Positions 34,186 to 40,815 of a DNA stretch of 64,000 bases are shown in pieces. Location of the stretch: contig NZ_SRMP01000004.1 in NCBI RefSeq assembly GCF_005925325.1, positions 186,001-250,000 of the forward strand, in the 5' to 3' direction. This DNA comes from Pedobacter helvus. Lineage in GTDB: Bacteria; Bacteroidota; Bacteroidia; Sphingobacteriales; Sphingobacteriaceae. The notes beneath the pieces are model-generated. The model was not told the DNA's origin and searched no databases. It saw only the letters and a list, made by a program, of their open reading frames with translations. Every line of letters starts with the position of its first letter. The first letter of the stretch is position 1. Both the position numbers and the translations under genes were made by a program.

Positions 34186-34812
34186 ATGTTCAAATCTCGT
34201 CGTGCAGTTTACTCCATATTTCTATTACTAGCATTTATATTGTTGGCCATTTTTGTGGGCAATAACCCTGTGAACGATTTTGATATTAGTATTTCAAGAT
34301 TTGTACAGCAATTTCATAAACCTACGCTAGATCAATTGATGATATGGATCAGTGCCTTTGGTAATGTTTCTATTGCATTCGCGAGCATGCTCATCACCGC
34401 ATTACTATTCTTCGTTTTCAATTATAAGCGAGAGGCGTTATTTGTGATGGCGATTTCCTTCACCGGATTAATTACTTTCAGTTTAAAGCTTTTATTTAGT
34501 CGTCCAAGGCCAACTGCAGAATATGTTACCTTAATAGAAAGCTATAAAAACCACAGTTTCCCAAGCGGGCATACACTTTCTTATGTAGTTTTTTTCGGTT
34601 TCATTATCTTTTTGATGCAACAACTAAAAGCTCTCCCCCAATATTTAAGAATTATCGTCAGTGTATTTGCTTATTTTATGTTTATTGTAGGTCCTATATC
34701 TAGAGTCTATTTGGGCGCACATTGGTTTACGGATATTGTTGGAGGTTTATTAATCGGATTGTTTTATTTATTGTATTTAAATTTCTTTTACATAAAATCT
34801 AAAGTGTATTAA
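34186..34812 (+). CDS. PAP2-family phosphatase, membrane
   Basis: A 208-residue protein with about six membrane helices. It shows all three PAP2 acid phosphatase motifs: KLLFSRPRP (K-x6-RP, about 103-111), FPSGHTLS (PSGH, about 125-132) and SRVYLGAHWFTDI (SR-x5-H-x3-D, about 172-184). It removes phosphate from lipid phosphates such as undecaprenyl pyrophosphate or phosphatidylglycerol phosphate at the inner membrane's outer face. The exact substrate cannot be read from the sequence. Confidence 0.92.
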   Translation: MFKSRRAVYSIFLLLAFILLAIFVGNNPVNDFDISISRFVQQFHKPTLDQLMIWISAFGNVSIAFASMLITALLFFVFNYKREALFVMAISFTGLITFSLKLLFSRPRPTAEYVTLIESYKNHSFPSGHTLSYVVFFGFIIFLMQQLKALPQYLRIIVSVFAYFMFIVGPISRVYLGAHWFTDIVGGLLIGLFYLLYLNFFYIKSKVY

Positions 34813-34928
34813 AATCTATTTTCTTGTTAAACTAATGTGCTTCAACTGATTTATTTACTACAAAAACACCCTCCAAACGCACTTAAAACAGGTTTAATAA
34901 AATTTATTTAACATTTTTTTAATCAAAG

Positions 34929-34959
34929 TTTGCAGAATTGATTAGAGTTTGTACTTTTG
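34929..34959 (+). promoter_or_regulatory. Consensus promoter of tRNA-Ser
   Basis: TTTG (34929-34932) is followed after 19 bp by TACTTTTG (34952-34959), matching the Bacteroidota -33/-7 consensus TTTG-N19-TAnnTTTG. The mature tRNA begins 5 bp after the -7 box, so transcription should start almost at the mature 5' end. Confidence 0.75.
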
Positions 34960-34963
34960 CGGC

Positions 34964-35048
34964 GGAGAGCTGGCAGAGTGGTCGAATGCGGCAGTCTTGA
35001 AAACTGTTGACTGTAACAGGTCCGGGGGTTCGAATCCCTCGCTCTCCG
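34964..35048 (+). tRNA. tRNA-Ser (anticodon UGA)
   Basis: The acceptor stem is GGAGAGC with GCTCTCC and discriminator G at 35048. The D arm has TGGCAGAGTGGTCGAA. The anticodon loop is CTTGAAA (anticodon TGA, reading UCA-type Ser codons), followed by a long variable arm typical of class II tRNAs, and the T loop is GGTTCGAATCC. CCA is not encoded. Confidence 0.97.
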
Positions 35049-35066
35049 CTGATCGAAAACAGCAAA

Positions 35067-35098
35067 AAGTCCCTGAGAAATTCTCAGGGACTTTTTTT
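35067..35098 (+). terminator. Rho-independent terminator of tRNA-Ser
   Basis: AAAGTCCCTGAGAA pairs with TTCTCAGGGACTTT and is followed by seven T in total. It ends the tRNA transcript; the stem core GAGAAATTCTC recurs in the terminator at 4909. Confidence 0.9.
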
Positions 35099-35357
35099 AT
35101 GGATTCAGCTTTTTCAGGGTACTAAACCTACAGAAACTAGCGGTAATTCGTTGAAACTACAAACCTAAACGATCAAGTATAGTTACCCTTAGCTAACCTT
35201 AATTTTATATATAGCTATAATAAATACGCTGTTTCAAAAGTTCGTTTAAAAAATCAACAAACAACTAACCAAATTACCTTTATCAATTAGCAGGGTTTCT
35301 AGAAAAAATATTGTTTTTTGACCAAATGAATGAGCTTTTAGTATTTGATTTGGTCTT
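35099..35357. other. Non-coding AT-rich spacer after tRNA-Ser
   Basis: No ORF over 60 codons, no clear promoter and no tRNA-derived direct repeat that would mark an integration site were seen. The 3' end of the tRNA is not repeated within the window as far as I could check by eye. Confidence 0.5.
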
Positions 35358-35416
35358 AAAAAAAGAAATGGAGATAGAACCGAAGTCCTACCCCCATCAT
35401 CTAAATTAACGCTCTC
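35358..35416 (-). ncRNA. Candidate small RNA (about 60 nt) with own promoter and terminator
   Basis: A consensus promoter at 35422-35451 points to a start near 35416 on the minus strand. The transcript opens with roughly CCCCGAGAGCGTTAAT. It ends in a 13-bp hairpin, ATGGGGGTAGGAC paired with GTTCTATCTCCAT (several G-U pairs) closed by a C-UUCG-G tetraloop at 35368-35397, and then T-rich DNA with a seven-T run to 35358. There is no ORF of note in it and no gene downstream on that strand. The RNA family is not recognised. Only expression data can prove it. Confidence 0.55.
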
Positions 35417-35421
35417 GGGGA

Positions 35422-35451
35422 CAAATATACGGCAGTTTTTGATAATTCAAA
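35422..35451 (-). promoter_or_regulatory. Consensus promoter for the candidate small RNA
   Basis: On the minus strand TTTG (35451-35448) is followed after 18 bp by TATATTTG (35429-35422), matching TTTG-N18-TAnnTTTG. It faces away from the AraC gene at 35717 and towards the tRNA, and no annotated gene explains it. Confidence 0.65.
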
Positions 35452-35716
35452 TTATATCTTCATTTTTTTTTCAAAAACTTCATCACTTTTTAGAATTTGG
35501 TTTAATCATACAAACTCACTACAAAAGTATATAAAACCATAAATCAGGTTAAAAACATCATCTTACAACAATAAAATAAGTAAAAAACACTTTTTTTTAA
35601 ACATAAAACACCATCTATAATCGTGCTGTTTTTGATAAATTTGTGACATAATTCTTCTGAGAAAATGCTCATCACTTAAAAACTATGGCGTTCCTCAGAT
35701 CATTAGTAAAGTAAAA

Positions 35717-36607
35717 ATGAAAAAGAACATCCCTGTTTACGACATACAAAACTTTCCAGCGTATAAAAACGATGGAATTTTAGTAAGCAGATTTGGCTAT
35801 TACGCACAGCAACATCAACATTTACATAGTGCCCACCGCCATAGCTTCTATCATTTTGTGTTTTTTACCAAGGGATCTGGCAAACAACAAATCGATTTTA
35901 AAACATTTGAAGTAAAGCCCAATCTCATTTATTTCATGATACCTGGGCAGGTACACAGTTGGGCGTTCGAGAGTGAGCCAGACGGCTACATCATCAATTT
36001 CTCGCCGTCTTACTTTAGCTCGCTCCTATTGCATCAAGAATATTTAGATAAATTTAGTTTCTTTAGCGGTAAACCAGAAGATCAGGTTTTGGTTTTGGAT
36101 AAGGTAACCAGTGATAAAATTTCAAGTCTTTTTGAAGACATCTTAAAGGAAGGTCAAACCGAGCAGCCAATTAATGATGATTTGGTAAAAGTACTATTGC
36201 TGCAGTTATTCATAACAGTTGCGAGAGCAGCAAACAATAGTAACGAAACTACGATTAATCCTTATCACCATACCATTTTAAGAAATTTTCAGCAACTGAT
36301 TGAGAAGAACTATACGCAACTGAAATTGCCCAAACAATATGCAGAACTACTTTACATTACGCCCAACCACTTAAATGCACTCTGTAATGATTTTTTAGGA
36401 ACTTCGGCAGGTAAATTAATAAGAGACCGAATTATACTTGAAGCTAAGCGCTTATTGATTAACCTCGATCTAAGAGTAGTAGAAATTGCAGAAAAATTGA
36501 ATTTTGAAGATCAATCTTACTTTGTGAAATTCTTCAAAAAATACGAGGGAACAACTCCCGACAGATTTAGAAAACAATATTTAACCACACCATATGGAAC
36601 CGAATAA
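35717..36607 (+). CDS. AraC-family transcriptional regulator
   Basis: The 296 residues comprise an N-terminal cupin-like sensing domain (about 25-115, with HSAHRHSFYHFVFFTKG then DFKTFEVKPN and IPGQVHSW) and a C-terminal double helix-turn-helix (about 190-290, including YAELLYITPNHLNALCNDF and IAEKLNFEDQSYFVKFFKKY). It binds DNA and responds to an unknown small ligand. A -7-like TAAATTTG lies at 35636-35643. The 3' end overlaps the DUF983 gene by 14 bp, so the two may be co-regulated. Confidence 0.92.
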   Translation: MKKNIPVYDIQNFPAYKNDGILVSRFGYYAQQHQHLHSAHRHSFYHFVFFTKGSGKQQIDFKTFEVKPNLIYFMIPGQVHSWAFESEPDGYIINFSPSYFSSLLLHQEYLDKFSFFSGKPEDQVLVLDKVTSDKISSLFEDILKEGQTEQPINDDLVKVLLLQLFITVARAANNSNETTINPYHHTILRNFQQLIEKNYTQLKLPKQYAELLYITPNHLNALCNDFLGTSAGKLIRDRIILEAKRLLINLDLRVVEIAEKLNFEDQSYFVKFFKKYEGTTPDRFRKQYLTTPYGTE

Positions 36608-37016
36608 AGAAACACAATACTATGTATCTACATGGAAAGGTTTTTCTAACGCCAAATGCCCAAGATGTAGAGTTGGGAATGCTTTTATAGGAAACACCTA
36701 TAGCTTTAAAATGCAGAAGATGAACGAAAACTGTCCACACTGCGGATTAAAATTTGAACGTGAGCCTGGTTATTTCTATGTAGCTATGTTTGTAAGCTAT
36801 GCAATGAATGTTGCCGAAATGGTGACAGCGGGAGTAGCAGCTTACATATTTGGCTTAAAGTTAGAATATGAAAACCTTTGGGCTTTTATTGCTGTATTAT
36901 TTTTCACTACAGTATTATTTGCGCCATTTAATTATAGATACTCTAGAATGGTACTGTTATATTGGCTTTCTCCAGGCTTAAATTATGAACCATCTAGAAG
37001 TGCACCAAGAGATTAA
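36594..37016 (+). CDS. DUF983 zinc-ribbon membrane protein
   Basis: This 140-residue protein has two CxxC pairs in its N-terminal part (CPRCRVG near 18 and CPHCGLKF near 42), making a probable zinc ribbon, then two membrane helices (about 60-85 and 92-115). This matches DUF983. It begins inside the end of the AraC gene. Function is unknown. Confidence 0.85.
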   Translation: MEPNKETQYYVSTWKGFSNAKCPRCRVGNAFIGNTYSFKMQKMNENCPHCGLKFEREPGYFYVAMFVSYAMNVAEMVTAGVAAYIFGLKLEYENLWAFIAVLFFTTVLFAPFNYRYSRMVLLYWLSPGLNYEPSRSAPRD

Positions 37017-37021
37017 GTAAT

Positions 37022-37053
37022 AAAAAAAAGGTGTTTGAAATAATCAAACACCT
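37022..37053. terminator. Bidirectional terminator between convergent genes
   Basis: AAGGTGTTTGA pairs with TCAAACACCTT. The minus strand gives an eight-T run for the small gene ending at 37070; the plus side has only CTATTTT after the stem, so it serves the minus strand better. Confidence 0.75.
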
Positions 37054-37069
37054 TTCTATTTTCTTGCTA

Positions 37070-37291
37070 TTAAAAGATAGCATATCGATAACTTTTCATC
37101 TCGTCCCACTTTTGCTCAGAAAGTTTAGCGTTTGAAATACCATTTCTCTCATCCTGTTTCTGCTTCTCTGCTTTTTCCTTACGCTGATCCACATAATTTT
37201 TAACTACTGTAGCCGAATAATCCTTGTCATTAGGTGATTTACCGGAGTAATTGCTGCAATTTGTTCCGTTTAAAATGAAATCCTTAGCCAT
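37070..37291 (-). CDS. Small basic hypothetical protein
   Basis: Seventy-three residues, starting MAKDFILNGTNCSNYSGKSP. It is lysine-rich and helical in the middle (QRKEKAEKQKQDE), with one Cys, no signal and no membrane helix. A terminator follows at once, which supports a real transcript. The family is not recognised. The first 12 residues look partly beta-like; nothing more can be said. Confidence 0.6.
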   Translation of the reverse strand: MAKDFILNGTNCSNYSGKSPNDKDYSATVVKNYVDQRKEKAEKQKQDERNGISNAKLSEQKWDEMKSYRYAIF

Positions 37292-37501
37292 ATCCTTATA
37301 GTTTTAATGATTGAGTAACGATTAAACACTTAACCCAAAAAAAAGTTTGTGTTTTTTAATTCTTGTTTTAAATATAGCAAAATTACAGAACAAATTCAAA
37401 CATAAAAAACACTTAACTCATTCATATTCTATACTTAACATAAAATATACATCAATTTCGGCTTTTATTAATCAAAACTTACATTAACATCTAGAAATCA
37501 T

Positions 37502-37534
37502 AAAAAAAGGTTGTCGGTAATACCAACAACCTTT
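37502..37534 (-). terminator. Rho-independent terminator of the cys operon
   Basis: On the minus strand AAAGGTTGT pairs with ACAACCTTT across a loop and is followed by TTTTTTT. It lies 20 bp after the cysN stop and closes the sulfate assimilation operon. Confidence 0.85.
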
Positions 37535-37554
37535 AACCTATTCAAAATAAAATC

Positions 37555-38805
37555 TTAATCTGCCAAAGCTCTAAACATGGTAGCTCCTACAGTTAAATTC
37601 GTTCTACTGTCGATTAATATTGCTGAACCATTTGCCTTACTCTCATTATAAAAATCGAACGGTAAATTGTCTGCAGTTTTAAGCACAACTCTACCAATAT
37701 CATTTAGTTTAAATTCATCAGCAGCATGCTTTTCTAAAGTATTGATATCAACTTTGTAAACTACCTCAGCTATTTTACATTTGGTTACTTTACTATTATG
37801 CTGCAACAAATAAGTAATCGATGTATCTAAAGCTTTGGTATCCATCCAACATAAATCTGCCTCTACCAGCTTGCTTTCTTGTGGCAAGGCCGATGAATTC
37901 ACGATGGTATCGCCCCTACTAATATCTACATCAGAGGCTAAATGTATCGTCACCGACTGTCCAGCAGAAGCTTCTACCAATTCTTTATCAAAAAACTCGA
38001 TTTTGCTGATGGTAGAACTTGCACCCGATGGCAGTACCGTGATTTGATCGTTCACTTTAAAAGTACCACTTACCACACGGCCGGCATAACCTCGGTAATC
38101 GTGCAATTCGTCTGTTTGCGGTCTAATTACCCATTGCACCGGCATCCTTGCCTTGTCAGACTGTTCTTGTATATCCGTATCTACCTGCTCCAAGAAATAC
38201 AGCAAACTTTCTCCATTGTACCAAGTCATACGTTCAGATTGATATACAATGTTATCGCCTTTTAACGCACTTACCGGAATATAAGTGACATCTTGCAACT
38301 TTAATTCCTCAGCCAAGGCTTTATATTTTTGAGTGATGGCTTCGAATACAGTTTCGCTGTAATCAACCATATCCATTTTGTTCACCGCCACTACGACGTG
38401 CTTAATTCCTAATAAAGAAACTAAATAAGAGTGACGGATGGTTTGTTCTACCACACCGTTTCTGGCATCAACCAATATGATAGCCAAATTTGCCGTAGAC
38501 GCTCCCGTAACCATATTTCTAGTATATTGGATATGTCCAGGAGTATCCGCAATAATGAATTTACGTTTATCCGTTTGGAAATATTTGTAAGCCACATCAA
38601 TGGTAATTCCCTGCTCACGTTCGGCACGTAAACCATCCGTTAAAATGGCTAAATCTACCGTTCCATCATCATTTTTTCTATTCGCATTTTGGATAGCCTC
38701 CAACTGATCTGCCAAAATAGAGTTTGTATCATATAATAAACGGCCAATCAATGTGCTCTTTCCATCATCTACACTGCCTGCCGTAAAAAATTTAAGTATG
38801 TTCAT
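37555..38805 (-). CDS. cysN: Sulfate adenylyltransferase subunit 1 (GTPase)
   Basis: A 416-residue translation-factor-like GTPase that drives formation of adenylyl sulfate (APS) with CysD. The P-loop is GSVDDGKST (about 10-18), G2/G3 includes ADTPGH (about 91-96) and G4 NKMD (about 145). Two beta-barrel domains follow (about 225-415). There is no fused APS kinase (CysC) at the C-terminus and none nearby, which fits direct reduction of APS. It follows cysD with an inverted repeat between. Confidence 0.95.
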   Translation of the reverse strand: MNILKFFTAGSVDDGKSTLIGRLLYDTNSILADQLEAIQNANRKNDDGTVDLAILTDGLRAEREQGITIDVAYKYFQTDKRKFIIADTPGHIQYTRNMVTGASTANLAIILVDARNGVVEQTIRHSYLVSLLGIKHVVVAVNKMDMVDYSETVFEAITQKYKALAEELKLQDVTYIPVSALKGDNIVYQSERMTWYNGESLLYFLEQVDTDIQEQSDKARMPVQWVIRPQTDELHDYRGYAGRVVSGTFKVNDQITVLPSGASSTISKIEFFDKELVEASAGQSVTIHLASDVDISRGDTIVNSSALPQESKLVEADLCWMDTKALDTSITYLLQHNSKVTKCKIAEVVYKVDINTLEKHAADEFKLNDIGRVVLKTADNLPFDFYNESKANGSAILIDSRTNLTVGATMFRALAD

Positions 38806-38810
38806 GTTTT

Positions 38811-38891
38811 TAGTATCAAGTAATTAGTATCGAGTATCAAGATTAAGCGATTATCAAAGTCTTGCTACTTGATACTCGCTACTCTATACTA
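38811..38891. repeat. Inverted repeat of TAGTATCAAG/CGAGTATC units between cysD and cysN
   Basis: The left arm (38811-38842) has TAGTATCAAGTAATTAGTAT and the right arm (38860-38891) reads TACTTGATACTCGCTACTC. The arms are mutual complements and can form a long hairpin inside the operon. It is a short-unit intergenic repeat and may affect mRNA stability between the two genes. Confidence 0.6.
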
Positions 38892-38892
38892 T

Positions 38893-39798
38893 CTAAAAAT
38901 ACCCCCCCTTTTTCCTATCCTCCATTGCAGCTTCCGAAACTTTATCGTCCATACGGGCGCCACGCTCTGAAATTTTCGACTGACTGATTTCCGAAATAAT
39001 ATCATCAATCAAGAAAGCATCTGATTCTATAGCCGCCGTACAAGAAATATCACCTACTGTACGGAAGCGCACTTTTTTACGCTCAACTACATCGTCCTCA
39101 TCCATGTTTACATACGGAGAAGCTGCCATTAGCTGTCCATTACGGGTAATCACATCACGATCGTGAGCAAAATAGATACTCGGCAATTCAATATTTTCTC
39201 TGCGGATATAGTTCCAAACATCTAACTCTGTCCAGTTGCTGATAGGAAACACACGCACATTCTCACCTTTGTGGATCTTACCATTATAAACATTCCATAA
39301 CTCTGGACGCTGACGCTTCGGATCCCATTGGCCAAACTCATCCCTTACCGAAAAGATACGTTCTTTAGCTCTGGCTTTTTCCTCGTCTCTACGAGCACCG
39401 CCAATACAAGCATCAAACTGATGTTTCTCAATCGTATCCAACAAAGTCACCGTTTGTAGCGCATTTCTACTAGCATTTTTACCTTTTTGCTCTACCACTT
39501 TTCCTTCATCAATAGATTGTTGTACCGAACCTACAATTAAACGTTCGCCCAAACGAGCCACCATCCTGTCGCGGTAATCTATCGTTTCTTCAAAATTGTG
39601 ACCCGTATCAATATGCACTAATGGAAATGGAAATTTCCCTGGTCTAAAAGCTTTCTCTGCCAAACGAACTAAAGTAATGGAATCCTTTCCTCCAGAGAAC
39701 AACAAAGCAGGTTTCTCGAACTGCCCAGCAACTTCCCTCAAGATATGGATTGCCTCCGCCTCAAGCTCGTCTAAATAATCAAAATTATATTTACTCAT
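38893..39798 (-). CDS. cysD: Sulfate adenylyltransferase subunit 2
   Basis: A 301-residue PAPS-reductase/ATP-sulfurylase family enzyme, the catalytic partner of CysN. The PP-motif is LLFSGGKDSITL (about 32-42). Conserved blocks include HIDTGHNFEETI, CIGGARRDEEKARAKERIFS and the C-terminal GYF tail. It makes APS from ATP and sulfate in the cytosol. It is separated from cysH by a 318-bp stretch of repeats but is on the same strand. Confidence 0.96.
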   Translation of the reverse strand: MSKYNFDYLDELEAEAIHILREVAGQFEKPALLFSGGKDSITLVRLAEKAFRPGKFPFPLVHIDTGHNFEETIDYRDRMVARLGERLIVGSVQQSIDEGKVVEQKGKNASRNALQTVTLLDTIEKHQFDACIGGARRDEEKARAKERIFSVRDEFGQWDPKRQRPELWNVYNGKIHKGENVRVFPISNWTELDVWNYIRRENIELPSIYFAHDRDVITRNGQLMAASPYVNMDEDDVVERKKVRFRTVGDISCTAAIESDAFLIDDIISEISQSKISERGARMDDKVSEAAMEDRKKGGYF

Positions 39799-39832
39799 TT
39801 TTTGGTTGTGTCTTTTTTATAATTTGAAAAGC

Positions 39833-40116
39833 AAGGTTATTCGCTTTTCGGTTTCATCAGCCCCGCTATTCGCTTCAAGTTTTTGTCTTCGACAAGCTCA
39901 GACTGACGAACTTTTCGCTACTATCGGGTTTATTTTAGAACGTGTAGTGCTTCTATTGGAACACCCCGCCCTTTAGGCACCCCTCTCTACCTTCGGCATC
40001 TATTGATATTCCTTTACGTTTTTAGCGGTATCAATGAGCTTCGTTTCACTACGGTTCTCCCCTAAAAGAGAGAGAAAACATCTATGAAAGACAGTAAGAC
40101 ATATTCCAACTCGCTT
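39833..40116. repeat. Mosaic of interspersed repeats between cysH and cysD
   Basis: No gene is visible. The stretch contains a CTTCGACAAGCTCAGACTGA-type REP half element (39887-39907), a partial GGGAGAGA-type unit (39981-40000, CCCTCTCTACCTTCGGCATC) and a CCCCTAAAAGAGAGAGAAAA hairpin-like end (about 40060-40080). It seems a nest for multicopy elements inside a conserved operon. Confidence 0.55.
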
Positions 40117-40815
40117 TTAGGGGCTGGGGGTATGCAAGCCACACTCCTTCTTGCTTTGGTCTTCCCACCACCAACGGCCGGCTCTAAAATCTTCTCCTTC
40201 TCTTACGGCTCTGGTACAAGGTGCGCAGCCAATGCTCGGAAAACCTTTATCATGTAGTGTATTGTACACAATATTGTTGTTCTTTACATATAGCTTTACA
40301 TCATCTAAAGTCCAATCAAAAATTGGGTGAAACTTAAACAAATGATTTCCTTCATCCCATTCTACATTTTCCATGCCTTCTCGGTTGGCACTTTGGTCGG
40401 CTCTAATACCTGTTATCCAAATCTCGTTACCGGCCAACGCTCTTTTCAAAGGCTCAATTTTTCTAATGTAGCAGCATTCTTTTCTATTCTCTACACTTTC
40501 GTAAAAGCTACTTGGTCCTTTGGCATCAACCATGTTCTGCAACAAATCGCTCTGCGGAAAGTAGGCATGAATAGGCTGTTGATAAATTTCTAAAGTTCTA
40601 TTCCAAACGTAATAGGTTTCAGGGAAAAGTCTTCCTGTTTCCAAAGTAAAAACCTTAATTGGAATGTTATTAGAAAATATTAAATGTGTTACCACTTGAT
40701 CTTCCCAGCCAAAACTGGTAGAGAAAACAATCTTATCCTTATATTTTTCCGCTAGATATTTAAGCTTAGCAACCACATCCAGCCCTTCTAATTCTTGTTT
40801 TAAAGTTGCAATCAT
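40117..40815 (-). CDS. cysH: Assimilatory adenylyl-sulfate (APS) reductase, CysH family
   Basis: The 232 residues have the family's nucleotide loop (STSFGWEDQ, about 32-40) and the catalytic C-terminal KECGLHTP with Cys225. Two Cys pairs, C114-C115 (ECCYIRK) and C197-x2-C200 (GCAPC), match the [4Fe-4S] ligands that mark APS reductases and some PAPS reductases. Together with the absence of cysC this points to APS as the substrate. It reduces APS to sulfite with thioredoxin. Its ATG shares a base with the stop of the upstream fusion gene (TAATG). Confidence 0.93.
   Translation of the reverse strand: MIATLKQELEGLDVVAKLKYLAEKYKDKIVFSTSFGWEDQVVTHLIFSNNIPIKVFTLETGRLFPETYYVWNRTLEIYQQPIHAYFPQSDLLQNMVDAKGPSSFYESVENRKECCYIRKIEPLKRALAGNEIWITGIRADQSANREGMENVEWDEGNHLFKFHPIFDWTLDDVKLYVKNNNIVYNTLHDKGFPSIGCAPCTRAVREGEDFRAGRWWWEDQSKKECGLHTPSP

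Noticed and set aside
34964..35357. tRNA-Ser as an integration site of a mobile element
   Set aside because: No integrase, no direct repeat of the tRNA 3' end and no change in gene character on either side were found.
37942..38265. 107-codon plus-strand ORF inside cysN
   Set aside because: It is a shadow frame within a well-supported GTPase gene on the other strand.
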